Shown piece by piece: positions 42,451-51,647 of a stretch of 64,000 nucleotides of DNA. Position 1 is the stretch's first letter, and each line of letters starts with the position of its first letter. The position numbers and the translations under genes are program-made. Location: contig NZ_RBVY01000010.1 in the NCBI RefSeq assembly GCF_004000215.1, positions 38,804-102,803 on the forward strand. Reading direction: 5' to 3'. Below the pieces are notes generated by a model. The model saw only the letters and a list, made by a program, of their open reading frames with translations. It did not search any database and was not told where the DNA came from. This DNA comes from Nitratireductor alexandrii. GTDB lineage: Bacteria; Pseudomonadota; Alphaproteobacteria; Rhizobiales; Rhizobiaceae.

Positions 42451-43419
42451 TTAGCCTTGCGCGCGCACGGTGTTGCGCAGCACGCCGAGCCCCTCGACCT
42501 CCAGTTCGACAACGTCGCCGTCGGTTAGGAAACGATCCAGTTCCAGCCCGCAGCCGTTGCCCATCGTGCCGGAACCGAAGAATTCGCCGGCATGCAGGGT
42601 TTCGTCGCGCGAGACGTGGGCGATCATGTCCTCGAAGGTGAACAACATGTCGGCCGACGAGCCGCGTCCCCAGACCTCGCCGTTCACCCGCGCTTCCATG
42701 GCGAGCTTGTAGGGATCGGCGAGTTCGTCCGGCGTGACGATCCACGGGCCGATCGCGTTGCCGTAGTCGAAACTCTTGCCCTTGGTCGGGCCGAGCATGG
42801 TCTGCATCTCGGCAAGCTGCGTGTCGCGGGCGGAAAAGTCGTTGTAGATCGTGTAGCCGAAAATATGGGAGCCGGCGTCGCCGACGGCGATATCGCGGCC
42901 GGGCCTGGCGATGACGATGCCGAATTCGCATTCGAAATCCATCACCCGGCTGTAGCGCGGCCAGGCAACCACGGTGTCGGGTCCGATGACCGAAAAGCGG
43001 TTGGTCAGATAATAGGCCGGCTGGGCGCTGTAGATGTCGGGCACCGCGTCGAGCGGCTTGGCTGCCGCTGCCGCCGCCTCGTCGCCGCGTGCCATGGCCG
43101 CAAGCCGCCGCATGCCGCGCGGTGCCTGCTTGATGTGGCCGGGAAAGACGGAAAAGTCGCGCATCTGCCGTGGCACGGGGAGCGGTGCGAGCAACCGCAA
43201 CTGCGCCAGCGGAGAGGAATGGCGGGCGACCAGCGCCGGGTCGGCGGCCATCTCGCGGGCGTGGCCGAGCGCGGCCTCGCCGGCGTCGATCAGGTCGAGC
43301 ATGGTCGCGAAGGCGGGATCGTTGCCCGAGGCCCGGGTCAGGTCGAAGACGGTTTGCGTGTCGGTATCCACGTGGCCGATCCGGCGCGTGGTCTGCTGCT
43401 CGAAAGTGACGAGTTTCAT
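42451..43419 (-). CDS. Fumarylacetoacetate hydrolase-family protein
   Basis: A 322-residue FAH-fold protein. Metal-binding motifs are visible as MDFECEFGIVIARPG (Glu-x-Glu) and NDFSARDTQ (Asp), and the KSFDYGNAIGPWIVTPDEL block is typical. FAH-family members hydrolyse C-C bonds or hydrate or decarboxylate beta-keto acids. The start at 43419 is the first in-frame ATG (MKLVTFEQQ). It faces the crotonase gene, so it is not in the same operon. Could act in the same pathway; unproven. Confidence 0.88.
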   Translation of the reverse strand: MKLVTFEQQTTRRIGHVDTDTQTVFDLTRASGNDPAFATMLDLIDAGEAALGHAREMAADPALVARHSSPLAQLRLLAPLPVPRQMRDFSVFPGHIKQAPRGMRRLAAMARGDEAAAAAAKPLDAVPDIYSAQPAYYLTNRFSVIGPDTVVAWPRYSRVMDFECEFGIVIARPGRDIAVGDAGSHIFGYTIYNDFSARDTQLAEMQTMLGPTKGKSFDYGNAIGPWIVTPDELADPYKLAMEARVNGEVWGRGSSADMLFTFEDMIAHVSRDETLHAGEFFGSGTMGNGCGLELDRFLTDGDVVELEVEGLGVLRNTVRAQG

Positions 43420-43471
43420 GCGTCGCGATCCTTTCTGGCCACAGTGACGTCGCGGCGGATCGTGTCCGGGC

Positions 43472-43975
43472 TCAACGCAGGACCGGCCGGTTCTCGCCGC
43501 CGTTGGCGTCGCGCCGGCGCAGCGCGTTGTCGCGGATGTCGCTCTTGGTCAGATAGTCGAGCTGCTGGACGAGCACTTCCTCGACCAGCTTGTCGCCGAC
43601 GCGCTCGTTGATGCTGTCGCGCAGGCCGTTGCGCAGTGCGACGATGTCGAGCGTGTCGGTCTGCGAAAAATCGATCTGCGGATTGGAAAACAGATAGGTG
43701 TAGAGTTGGTCGACGAGCAGCGTGTCGAGCGGCAGCTCGAGTTTCTTCAGCTTCTCGGGCTCGACCGTATAGACAAGCCGGGTCAGGAAATAGCCGCGCA
43801 CCTCGCCCTTCTGGATGACCGGCACCGACACGATCTCGGTCTTGTAGTATTCCAGGCCCTCGAGATAGGCGCGCTCGCCGGTGTCGCCCTTGTCGCCGGT
43901 CGCCGAGAAGGCAAAGAAGATCGAGCCGATCGTGACGGCGACGATCCATAGCGCGCCGATGACGAACTTGATCAT
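43472..43975 (-). CDS. FliL-like membrane-anchored protein of the flagellar cluster
   Basis: A 167-residue protein with one N-terminal membrane helix (about 4-24) and a periplasmic domain. The LRDSINERVGDKLVEEVL region resembles the C-terminal half of FliL, the stator-associated protein. I do not have a named rhizobial homolog. It overlaps the FlgN-like gene by 4 nt and is last in the flagellar set. The match is by topology and pattern only; a search is needed to confirm. Confidence 0.65.
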   Translation of the reverse strand: MIKFVIGALWIVAVTIGSIFFAFSATGDKGDTGERAYLEGLEYYKTEIVSVPVIQKGEVRGYFLTRLVYTVEPEKLKKLELPLDTLLVDQLYTYLFSNPQIDFSQTDTLDIVALRNGLRDSINERVGDKLVEEVLVQQLDYLTKSDIRDNALRRRDANGGENRPVLR

Positions 43976-44391
43976 GGGCGACCGCCGGCGCCGAAGGCCC
44001 TGGTGGAATAGGTGCCGTCGTCCTCCGAGCGCTCGATCGCGTCCTGCAGCAGCCTGGCGACCTCATTGACCGCGCTCAGATGAGCCTTGATCGCGGATTC
44101 GTTGTCGGCAAGTTTGGCGCGCAGGCGCGCGATGTCCGGGCGATGGGCTTCGAGCGTGTCGGCGCCCACGTCGCGCACGGCACGGTTCAGGTCGTAGAGA
44201 TGGCGGCTCTTGCGTGCGTTGGAGGCCTTGAGATCGAAATTGACGTCGGTGCGGATAGCGGCCGTCTCGGCCTCGATCGCTTCCTCGATGCGGGCGATGA
44301 TGGTGCCGAGCGAGCCGGAGCGCGGGCTGGGCCCGGACGGCGCGCCGGCGCGCGTGCTCGGGACGGATGTGTAGATGTCCTGTTCGCTCAC
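43972..44391 (-). CDS. FlgN-like flagellar chaperone
   Basis: A 139-residue, mostly alpha-helical protein predicted to form a long coiled coil (about 28-125). Layout, size and position in the flagellar set suggest a FlgN-type chaperone for FlgK and FlgL, which are encoded 9 kb upstream in this cluster. The start is GTG at 44391. It lies 20 nt after the rod-binding protein gene and overlaps the next gene by 4 nt. Assignment is by context plus weak pattern; no catalytic motif exists. Confidence 0.6.
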   Translation of the reverse strand: MSEQDIYTSVPSTRAGAPSGPSPRSGSLGTIIARIEEAIEAETAAIRTDVNFDLKASNARKSRHLYDLNRAVRDVGADTLEAHRPDIARLRAKLADNESAIKAHLSAVNEVARLLQDAIERSEDDGTYSTRAFGAGGRP

Positions 44392-44411
44392 TGTCGCGCA
44401 AGCTCCCTGTC

Positions 44412-44969
44412 TCAGCGTCCGGACCGTTCGGCCAGACCCGTGAGGTCGGCCTCGTCCTCGAAGCTGCGCACGATCGTGCGCTGGATTTCGTCGATCAACG
44501 CCACCGACAGCAGATCCTGCGTGTCGGCGACGCGTTTTTCCTGTGTATCGGCGGCGACGCCGGCCATCGCGACGCGCTTGTCGTCATCCATGTAGAAATC
44601 GCCCAGAACCCGCTCGGCGATGCCGATGCCGCCGCGCTTGGCCATCTCGCTGGAGAGCTCCTGCGCCAGAAACGTCTTCCACATCTCGCCGGCCAGGCCT
44701 TCGCCGTAAACGTTTTGGGCGTCCTCGGGCAGCATGCTTTGCACGAAGGTCTGCAGCACCATGGCCTCGAAGTCGCGGAAGGCCTCGGGCGCTCTGGTGC
44801 CGACGGCGTCGGCGGGCCTGCCGCGCAGGTCGGGCGCGCCGCCTGCCTCGAACTCGGCCATCACCGACCTTGCCGCGGCCGCCAGGCGCGTGCGCGCGGC
44901 GGCGAGGTCGGCCTGGTCGACGGCGCGGGCGACATCGAGAACGATGTCGCTGGGGGGCGAAATGGCCAA
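44412..44969 (-). CDS. Rod-binding protein, FlgJ N-terminal type
   Basis: A 185-residue protein with the rod-binding domain of FlgJ (about 65-120: FEAMVLQTFVQSMLP...MWKTFLAQELSSEMAKRGGIGIA). It lacks the C-terminal muramidase seen in gammaproteobacterial FlgJ, the usual situation in alphaproteobacteria. The likely start is TTG at 44969, with AGAGGA 5 nt upstream and a MAISPPS N-terminus; the ATG at 44999 has no ribosome site. The separate transglycosylase at 56.5 kb could supply the missing activity. Confidence 0.82.
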   Translation of the reverse strand: MAISPPSDIVLDVARAVDQADLAAARTRLAAAARSVMAEFEAGGAPDLRGRPADAVGTRAPEAFRDFEAMVLQTFVQSMLPEDAQNVYGEGLAGEMWKTFLAQELSSEMAKRGGIGIAERVLGDFYMDDDKRVAMAGVAADTQEKRVADTQDLLSVALIDEIQRTIVRSFEDEADLTGLAERSGR

Positions 44970-45029
44970 GGCGATCCTCTTCTCGAAATTCCGTTCCATC
45001 CGTTGTCGCAGACAGAGCTTGCCGCAACC

Positions 45030-45422
45030 TTACTTGCTGTCGGGCGCGCGCCCGAGCATGCGCTCGACGCTTTCCAGCCCGTCGCGCTCCTCGCGGGCGC
45101 GTTCTTCCTGCCGGAAGGCGATTTGCCGATCGCGGTCGAGCAGTCGGCAGCGCGCGGTTTCGACGGCGATTTTGGCCGCTTCGGTTTCCGCCGCGCTCAA
45201 GGCGCGATCGCGATCCTGAAAGGCGCGGGCGATGCTGCGCTCGTAAAGTTCGGGAAACAGCGCCGCCAGCGAGTCCGGGGCGTCCTTGCGCGCGGCGACC
45301 TCGCTTGCCCTGGCCTCGGCCTCGTGCGCGGCGCGCAGATGGCCGGCGCGCTGGGTTTCGTGCAGCGCCTTCAACTGGTTCTGGACCTTGAGAAGCCGGG
45401 CCAGGCGTTGACTTTTTTCCAT
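45030..45422 (-). CDS. FliJ-like coiled-coil protein
   Basis: A 130-residue highly charged, helical protein, almost entirely a predicted coiled coil (about 5-125), located after fliR. Length, charge and location fit the FliJ stalk of the flagellar export ATPase, a family with low sequence identity. I cannot prove it by eye. It starts 2 nt after the stop of fliR, so translation is coupled. Confidence 0.55.
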   Translation of the reverse strand: MEKSQRLARLLKVQNQLKALHETQRAGHLRAAHEAEARASEVAARKDAPDSLAALFPELYERSIARAFQDRDRALSAAETEAAKIAVETARCRLLDRDRQIAFRQEERAREERDGLESVERMLGRAPDSK

Positions 45423-45424
45423 CG

Positions 45425-46171
45425 CTAGCGACCGATCGTGATCGGCACGAACCCGTCCGCGAACAGGCGCAGCAACGGTCCGATGCCGAGATAAAGAAGC
45501 AGGATGCCGCCGGCCAGCACGAAGGGCAGCGAGATGAAGTAGATCGGAATTTGGGGCGTGAGCTTGTTCACGAAGCCGATGGCGAGATTGACGATGATGC
45601 CGTAGGCGATGAACGGGCTGCCGAGCTGGATCATGACCAGGAACGCCTCGGCCAGCACGTCGACCATGTCGGTGAGCGCGGAGCGGGGATTGAACAGCAG
45701 GTTCGGCGGGGCGACCTCGTAGGAATTGACCAGGGCCTTGATGATTTCGTGGTGGAAATTGAAGATGAACAGCAAAAGCAGCGCCGAAAGCGTGATCAGA
45801 TTGGTCACGGCGGCCTGCGGTTCGGCCTCCTCGATGCCGGAGGCCACCATATTGCCGTAACCCGACAGCATGGCGATGGCCGACCCGACGAATTGCAGCG
45901 CGAGAATGTAGAGCCGGGTCACCAGCCCGATCAGCGCGCCGGTCAAAAGTTCCGACACGATCAGTTGGGCCAGGACGTCCGGCGCGCGGCTGGCGTAGGG
46001 AAGCAGGCTGTCCCAAAGATGGATCAGAAGCGCGAAGGTCGCCGCGATCGCGACGAACAGCCGGATCTGCATGGGCACGCGCACGCTCGACAGGCCGGGC
46101 ATGAGCATGAAACAGGCGCCGATGCGGCAAAAGGCCAGAAACGCCGTGATGACGATCTGGTCGGTGATCAC
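45425..46171 (-). CDS. fliR: Flagellar export protein FliR
   Basis: Membrane part of the flagellar type III export gate (with FliP and FliQ). 248 residues with about six membrane helices; the segment [16 protein letters not shown] is typical of FliR. The start is a GTG at 46171, which overlaps the flhA stop by 4 nt (GTGA), so translation is coupled. Sits in the usual order flhA-fliR. Confidence 0.9.
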   Translation of the reverse strand: MITDQIVITAFLAFCRIGACFMLMPGLSSVRVPMQIRLFVAIAATFALLIHLWDSLLPYASRAPDVLAQLIVSELLTGALIGLVTRLYILALQFVGSAIAMLSGYGNMVASGIEEAEPQAAVTNLITLSALLLLFIFNFHHEIIKALVNSYEVAPPNLLFNPRSALTDMVDVLAEAFLVMIQLGSPFIAYGIIVNLAIGFVNKLTPQIPIYFISLPFVLAGGILLLYLGIGPLLRLFADGFVPITIGR

Positions 46172-48264
46172 GACAGCGAGCCGAGCACCTTGATCTCGAC
46201 GCCCTTGGCGATCTCGACATGCGACAGGACGGGCAGCGTCGAGAACAGGCGTTCGATGATCATGCGCACATAGGGCCGGGCGTCGGGCGCGGTGACCAGC
46301 GCGAAGCGCTCGCCGGCGTCGAAATGCTGGCGGATCACCTTGCTCGCCTCCTGGCCGAATTCCTCCAGCAGGCGGGGGTCGATGTCGAATTCGCGCACCT
46401 CGCCCTTCTGGTCGCGCTTGAGCGCCTGGTGGAAGGCGAGATCCCAGCGATTGCCGAGCCGCAGCACCTTCAGCGTCCCGGCTTCGGACAGGTCGCCGCA
46501 GATCTGCTGCGACATGCGGATGCGCACGTGTTCGACGATCTGTTCGGTGCGCCGCACATGCGGGGCGATCTCGGCGATCGCCTCGATGATCAGATGCAGA
46601 TTGCGGATCGAGACGCGCTCGGCCAGCAGCAGCTTCAGCACCGCCTGCAAGCCCGGATAGGAGATGTGGCTGGTGCAGATTTCCTCGGCCAGCTTCTTGT
46701 ATTCCGGATCGAGGCGCTCGATCAGCGTCTTCATGTCCTTGTAGGACAGGAGCTGCGGCAGGTTGTTGCGGATCACCTCGGAGAGATGGGTGAGCAAGAC
46801 CGAGAGATTGTCGGCGACCGCGAAATTGTCGCGCTTCAACTCTTCGGAGAAGGTTTCGGGCACGGAATAGGCGCGCATGCCGAAGGCCGGCTCGCGCACC
46901 TCCTCGCCGGGCATGTCCGGCGGCTCGTTGCCGCCCAGAAGCACCATCACCTCGCCGACGCGCATCTGGTATTCCGCTACCACCGTGCCGTGGATCTTGA
47001 TCTGGTAGCTCTTCGGCGGGATGGCGAAATCGTCGGTCAGGCGCACTTCCGGCACGACGAAGCCGTAGTCGAGGGCGAATTTCTTGCGCATCTTGCCCAT
47101 GCGGAAGGCGAGTTCCTGATGCGAGGCGAGCATGCGGGCGGAAAGCTGCTTGCCGATCAGGAGCTCGATTTCCGGCGTCCTCAGCGACGATTTGATCGAG
47201 TTCTTGTCCTCCGCCTCGATCGCTTGCTGACGCTGCTTCTCGTCCTCGGCCTCGGCCGCGGCGCGACGGTTCTGGCGCAGCGGTATCGCGTAGCCGATGC
47301 CGGCCATCACCAGCGCCAGCCCGACGAAGGGCAGGAAGGGAAGGCCGGGCAGAAAAGCCAGAACCGCCAGCAGCAGCGCCGCCACCTGCAGGGCGCGCGG
47401 ATAGGCGGTGAGCTGGCCGAAGACGGCCTGGTTGGCGGATCCGCGCGTGCCGCCCTTGGAGACCAGCAGACCGGCGGCCAGCGAGACGATCAGCGCCGGA
47501 ATCTGGGTGACGAGGCCGTCGCCGACCGACAGCTTGACGAACACGTCGGCGGCCTGGCCGAGATTCATGTCGTGGCGGCCATAGCCGATCGCCACGCCGC
47601 CGACGATGTTGACGCCGGTGATGATCAGGCCGGCGATCGCGTCGCCGCGAACGAATTTCGAGGCGCCGTCCATGGAGCCGAAAAACGAGCTTTCCTCCTC
47701 GAGCTCGCGCCGGCGCGCCTGGGCTTCCTTGTCGTTGATCATGCCGGCGGAAAGGTCGGCGTCGATCGACATCTGCTTGCCGGGAATGGCGTCGAGGGTG
47801 AAACGGGCGCCGACCTCCGCGATGCGGGTGGCGCCCTTGGTGATGACGATGAAGTTCACCACGATCAGGATCAGGAACACGATCAGGCCGATGACGAAAT
47901 CGCCGGCCATGACCAGGTTGGAAAACCCGCCGATCACGTAGCCGGCCGCGTTGGTGCCCTCGTTGCCGTGGGCGAGGATGACGCGTGTGGTGGCGATGTT
48001 GAGCGCCAGCCGCAGCATGGTGGCGATCAGCAGGATCGTCGGGAAGGAGGAGAAATCGAGCGGCCGCTGGATCCAAAGCGCCACCATCAGGATCAGGACG
48101 GAGATGGCGATCGAAAACGCCAGCCCGATATCGATCATGAAGGAGGGGATCGGCAGGAACAGGACCGACAGGATGGTGATGATGCCGATCGCGAAGAAGA
48201 CGTCGCGGCCGTTGCGGGCGGAGGCCGCCGGGACGGGCGTGTATGTGGTCGGGCCTGCCGCCAT
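46168..48264 (-). CDS. flhA: Flagellar export protein FlhA
   Basis: Core of the flagellar export gate, 698 residues. About eight membrane helices lie in the N-terminal half (about 20-320). The FHIPEP-family segments [11 protein letters not shown] and [30 protein letters not shown] are present. The C-terminal half is the cytoplasmic substrate-docking domain. Together with fliR it is separated from fliQ by the serine hydrolase gene. Confidence 0.95.
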   Translation of the reverse strand: MAAGPTTYTPVPAASARNGRDVFFAIGIITILSVLFLPIPSFMIDIGLAFSIAISVLILMVALWIQRPLDFSSFPTILLIATMLRLALNIATTRVILAHGNEGTNAAGYVIGGFSNLVMAGDFVIGLIVFLILIVVNFIVITKGATRIAEVGARFTLDAIPGKQMSIDADLSAGMINDKEAQARRRELEEESSFFGSMDGASKFVRGDAIAGLIITGVNIVGGVAIGYGRHDMNLGQAADVFVKLSVGDGLVTQIPALIVSLAAGLLVSKGGTRGSANQAVFGQLTAYPRALQVAALLLAVLAFLPGLPFLPFVGLALVMAGIGYAIPLRQNRRAAAEAEDEKQRQQAIEAEDKNSIKSSLRTPEIELLIGKQLSARMLASHQELAFRMGKMRKKFALDYGFVVPEVRLTDDFAIPPKSYQIKIHGTVVAEYQMRVGEVMVLLGGNEPPDMPGEEVREPAFGMRAYSVPETFSEELKRDNFAVADNLSVLLTHLSEVIRNNLPQLLSYKDMKTLIERLDPEYKKLAEEICTSHISYPGLQAVLKLLLAERVSIRNLHLIIEAIAEIAPHVRRTEQIVEHVRIRMSQQICGDLSEAGTLKVLRLGNRWDLAFHQALKRDQKGEVREFDIDPRLLEEFGQEASKVIRQHFDAGERFALVTAPDARPYVRMIIERLFSTLPVLSHVEIAKGVEIKVLGSLS

Positions 48265-48342
48265 GTCTGTTTGCTATCTCCGCGCCTGATTTGAAGGTCG
48301 CAGACTAGGACCCCAAGCTTGCGCGAGGATGAGTTTTGCGGC

Positions 48343-48373
48343 GCGGCCGGCCGCCGGCGCGACCGCCGGCCGC
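48343..48373 (-). terminator. Hairpin after the serine hydrolase gene
   Basis: A 9-bp stem (GCGGCCGGC / GCCGGCCGC) with a 13-nt loop lies 6 nt past the stop of the serine hydrolase gene. No T-tract follows on the minus strand, so terminator function is uncertain. Confidence 0.35.
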
Positions 48374-48379
48374 ATGGGT

Positions 48380-49984
48380 CTACCGCTCAGTCGCAACCCG
48401 CGTGAAGACGCCGTCGCGATAGGCGTCGAGATGTTCGATGCGCACCGCGCTCGCCGCGCCGTCCGCCATGTCGAACGTGACCTTGGACACAGAACCCTTC
48501 GGCTGGTTCTCGTTGAAGGGTTCGACGATGAAACTGTCTCCCTCCCACGGCGTCATCGCAAAGGCGATGCCGGCGGGGCCGACGGCAAGCTGCAGGCGGC
48601 CGTCGTCGACGGTGATGGTGGCCGCTCCGTAATAGGCGTTCTCGTATGTGCCCCGATAGGCTTCCAGCGGCTGCGCCGGGCGTGCGCCGGCGGGCGCCTT
48701 GCGGCCGGCGAGTTCGCCCGCCGGTGCCGTCAGCGGCGCCAGGCGTGTCCGATAGCCGTCGAACCAGTCGCGGCCGACCTCGCCGAATTCGACCATGTCG
48801 GCGAAGCTGGCCGCGATCGCCTCGGCTGCGCCGACGGGCGGTGCGTTGGTCAGCACCACGATGCCGAGATCGAGGCCGGGGATCAGCGTGACGGCGGTGG
48901 CCGCGCCCAGCGCGAAGGCGCCCGAGTGGCTGAAGACGACGCGGCCGCTGGCGCGCACGCCGACATTGAAGCCGAAGCCGTATTGGCCGGCGCGCGCGTC
49001 GAGCGCATGCGGCGGCGAGGGCAGGATCTGCGGGCTGACGGCCGGCGCGAGCGCGGCGGGCGCGATGATCTCGCGGCCGTCGAACGTGCCGCCGCCGAGG
49101 ACCATGGTCATCCATCTGGCCATGTCGTTGGCGCTCGAGCTGACACCGCCGGCCGGGGATTGCGCGTCCGGCTGGCGCAGGTCCGCGACCTCGTACCCGT
49201 CGGGGCCGGGGATGTGCGAGGCGGCGCGGTTGGCGCGGGCGCGATAGTCGCCGTGGCGCGAACTGGTCGCCGTCATGCCCAACGGGCGGTAGATCGCCTG
49301 CGCCGAGAGCTTTTCCCAGGACTTGCCGGCAGCCGCGGCCACGGCTTCGGCCGCCGCCGTCAGTCCGAAATTGGTGTAGGCGTAGCTGTCGCGGAAGGCG
49401 GCCTGCGTCAGCAGATGGAGGCGCTCCAGGATCGCCTTGCGGCCATAACCGATGTCTTCCAGATCGTCGCCGGCATGGTCGGGCAGGCCTGCGCGATGCG
49501 CGTAAAGGTCGCCGATCGTGACATGTGCCGATACCCAGGGATCGGCCAGCCGGAACCAGGGCAGGTGCGTCTGGACGGGCGTGTCCCAGCCGACCACGCC
49601 GCGCGCGACCTGATGCGCGACGACGGTGGCGCCGATCGGCTTGGACAGCGAGGCCAGCAGGAACACCGTGTCGGCGTCGACCGGCCCGCCCTCGGCGCGC
49701 GAGCGCACCCCGAACCCCTTGGCGTAAACGGTCTCGCCTGCGTGCACCACCGCGATCGCCAGACCGGGAACGGCCGAGCGGCGCAGAATGTCGGCGGCCA
49801 GGTCGTCAAGCCCGGCTATGGCGGCGTCGATCTCGGTCCGGGTGGTCTCGATCGCGACCTCCTGGGCGGGCGAGGGCGCGGGCCGGGCGCCCGCCGCGTC
49901 GTCGTGTTCGGCCTGTGCGGGCGCCGACAGGAGCGTGAGCGCGGTGGCGAGGCCCGCCGCGCGGATCGCGATGGTTTTGAGCAT
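48380..49984 (-). CDS. Class C beta-lactamase-family serine hydrolase inserted in the flagellar cluster
   Basis: A secreted 534-residue penicillin-binding-type hydrolase: signal peptide (about 1-25, ending AQA), catalytic Ser-x-x-Lys at Ser112-Lys115 (SLSK), Tyr-x-Asn as YTN (about residue 205), and HSG in FSHSGA. A C-terminal domain of about 100 residues resembles DUF3471. Members of this family may be esterases, peptidases or beta-lactamases; no evidence favours one. It lies between fliQ and flhA. The start at 49984 follows AAAGGAAA. It has no obvious flagellar role. Confidence 0.88.
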   Translation of the reverse strand: MLKTIAIRAAGLATALTLLSAPAQAEHDDAAGARPAPSPAQEVAIETTRTEIDAAIAGLDDLAADILRRSAVPGLAIAVVHAGETVYAKGFGVRSRAEGGPVDADTVFLLASLSKPIGATVVAHQVARGVVGWDTPVQTHLPWFRLADPWVSAHVTIGDLYAHRAGLPDHAGDDLEDIGYGRKAILERLHLLTQAAFRDSYAYTNFGLTAAAEAVAAAAGKSWEKLSAQAIYRPLGMTATSSRHGDYRARANRAASHIPGPDGYEVADLRQPDAQSPAGGVSSSANDMARWMTMVLGGGTFDGREIIAPAALAPAVSPQILPSPPHALDARAGQYGFGFNVGVRASGRVVFSHSGAFALGAATAVTLIPGLDLGIVVLTNAPPVGAAEAIAASFADMVEFGEVGRDWFDGYRTRLAPLTAPAGELAGRKAPAGARPAQPLEAYRGTYENAYYGAATITVDDGRLQLAVGPAGIAFAMTPWEGDSFIVEPFNENQPKGSVSKVTFDMADGAASAVRIEHLDAYRDGVFTRVATER

Positions 49985-50105
49985 CAACACGAATTTCCTT
50001 TCTGTCGAACGGCAGACGCCGCAATGGGCAAGGGTGCGGGCCCGCAAGCGGGGCAGGCTCAGCGTTACGCGCCGTGTCGGCCCTGGCGGGCGGATCGCGG
50101 CGCGA

Positions 50106-50372
50106 TCAGAACCCGCCCTGGATGCGCTGGAAGATGACGTTGGTGAAGGAAGAGATCTGCGCGCCCACGAACGGCCCGGAAAAGGCGACGGCAAGCAGGA
50201 TGGCGATGATCTTCGGGACGAAGGTGAGCGTGATTTCCTGGATCTGCGTCAGCGCCTGGATCAGGGCGATCGAGACGCCGACGAGCATGGCCACGATCAC
50301 GGCCGGGCCGGATGCCATCAGCACGGTCCAGATGGCGAATTGGACGATATCGAGAGCGTCGGCTTCGTTCAT
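50106..50372 (-). CDS. fliQ: Flagellar export protein FliQ
   Basis: Small export-gate subunit, 88 residues with two membrane helices (about 16-38 and 50-72). The segment ALIQALTQIQEITLTFVPKI is the family hallmark. Located downstream of flgD and, unusually, separated from flhA by the serine hydrolase gene. Confidence 0.93.
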   Translation of the reverse strand: MNEADALDIVQFAIWTVLMASGPAVIVAMLVGVSIALIQALTQIQEITLTFVPKIIAILLAVAFSGPFVGAQISSFTNVIFQRIQGGF

Positions 50373-50422
50373 GGGTTTTCGAATCCGCCGGCCGAAAGGG
50401 AACGCCGGGCCAAGGCGCCACC

Positions 50423-50821
50423 CTAGCTGACGGTCATGCCCGCTTCGACCGGAAATTCGGTTCCGTCCGCCAAGACGGCGATCAGACCGGCGCTGCCGAT
50501 GCGCACTTCGGCGACCTGGCCGGAGACCGCGCCGTCGGCCGAGGTGACGGTGCGCCCGATAATGGCGTCGGCCTGACCGAGCAGCGACATCTGCATGAGC
50601 TGGTCGATCTTGCTGTTGGTCTGCACGGTCTGCTCGACCTGCGAGAATGTCGCCAATTGGGCGATATAGTCGGTGGATTCCATCGGCTTGGTCGGGTCCT
50701 GGTTCTTCATCTGCGTGACCAGCAGCTTCAGGAAGGAATCATAGTCGACCGTGTTGGAGCGTTTGGCGTCGGATTGCGGCGTCGTGGCCGGCGGTGCGGA
50801 TGTCGCGCTGGTTACGGTCAT
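50423..50821 (-). CDS. flgD: Hook-capping protein FlgD
   Basis: Scaffold for hook assembly, 132 residues, which is the short rhizobial form lacking the C-terminal Ig-like domain. The conserved DYDSFLKLLVTQMKNQDPTKPM and STDYIAQLATFSQVEQ are intact. It overlaps the stop of flbT by 4 nt. Confidence 0.92.
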   Translation of the reverse strand: MTVTSATSAPPATTPQSDAKRSNTVDYDSFLKLLVTQMKNQDPTKPMESTDYIAQLATFSQVEQTVQTNSKIDQLMQMSLLGQADAIIGRTVTSADGAVSGQVAEVRIGSAGLIAVLADGTEFPVEAGMTVS

Positions 50822-51264
50822 GATGCAAGCGCCTCCAGCGCCAGGTTTTCGATCGGTTTGTGGGCGGTATCGCTTTCGGCCAGAATGGCCGCCTCGAGCG
50901 GAAACAGGCCGCGCAGCATTTTCAGCGCCTCGTAGGTGTGTTCCTCGGCGACCAGCCTGTCGATCTGTTTCAGCGTCGCGCGGATCTGTTCGCTGGTGAA
51001 GCTGGCCAGAAGCAGCGGCAGCGACCGGCGGAACATGTCGCGCGCATCGTTCGAATCCTTCGGATTCATCAAGATGACCTGGATGATGAAATAGAGCTGG
51101 CGCAGCGGCGTGGACGCGTTCTCGGGCAGCATGACATGGGTTTCGAGCAGAAACTGCACGTCGTTGAGGAACTCGATCGAGGTCTTGCGGTCGACCTTCA
51201 CCACCGCGCCGTTGATGTAGATCTTCTCGTTGGCCTTGAGCGATATCCGCAGCTTGCCCTTCAT
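50818..51264 (-). CDS. flbT: Flagellin synthesis regulator FlbT
   Basis: Post-transcriptional regulator of flagellin, known in alphaproteobacteria to bind flagellin mRNA. 148 residues with the family patterns KIYINGAVVKVDRK, LPENASTPLRQLYF and YEALKMLRGLFPLE. Start at 51264 overlaps the flaF stop by 4 nt. It works with FlaF, encoded next to it. Confidence 0.92.
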   Translation of the reverse strand: MKGKLRISLKANEKIYINGAVVKVDRKTSIEFLNDVQFLLETHVMLPENASTPLRQLYFIIQVILMNPKDSNDARDMFRRSLPLLLASFTSEQIRATLKQIDRLVAEEHTYEALKMLRGLFPLEAAILAESDTAHKPIENLALEALAS

Positions 51265-51608
51265 TGGATGCCGTCCCTGATGATCTGGGAGACTTCGATC
51301 AGCCCGTCGAAATTCTCGGCTTCGCCCTGGCGGATCGCTTCGGCCTCGCGCAGCAGCCACAGGCCGATCGAAATCAGATTGGCGCGCAACTCGGAGGGCA
51401 GGCCGTTTTCGGGACTGCCGAGATCCTCCACGAAAGCCGTCCACAGCCGATTGAGGAAATGGACCGCCTCGACCGCCTGCATCGAGCCGGCGCCCGCGTC
51501 ACGCGCGGCGATCAGTAGGTCGATCGATCGGGTCAGCAATTGCCGTTCGCGGTCCTTCGCATCCGCGGCCGAGTCGGATTGGATGTCGGCGTATGAAAAC
51601 TGATACAT
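51261..51608 (-). CDS. flaF: Flagellin assembly protein FlaF
   Basis: A 115-residue helical protein that acts with FlbT in alphaproteobacterial flagellin control and export. Segments SADAKDRERQLLTRSIDLL and WLLREAEAIRQGEAENFDGLIEV fit the family. The stop overlaps the flbT start, so the pair is translationally coupled. Confidence 0.9.
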   Translation of the reverse strand: MYQFSYADIQSDSAADAKDRERQLLTRSIDLLIAARDAGAGSMQAVEAVHFLNRLWTAFVEDLGSPENGLPSELRANLISIGLWLLREAEAIRQGEAENFDGLIEVSQIIRDGIQ

Positions 51609-51647
51609 CTTCTTTCCGTGTTCACTTTCTGCCGTCGTGGCGCCGGA

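Noticed and set aside
46219..48294. Plus-strand open frame of about 691 codons opposite flhA
   Set aside because: Shadow of flhA, with an Asp/His/Gly-rich low-complexity translation.
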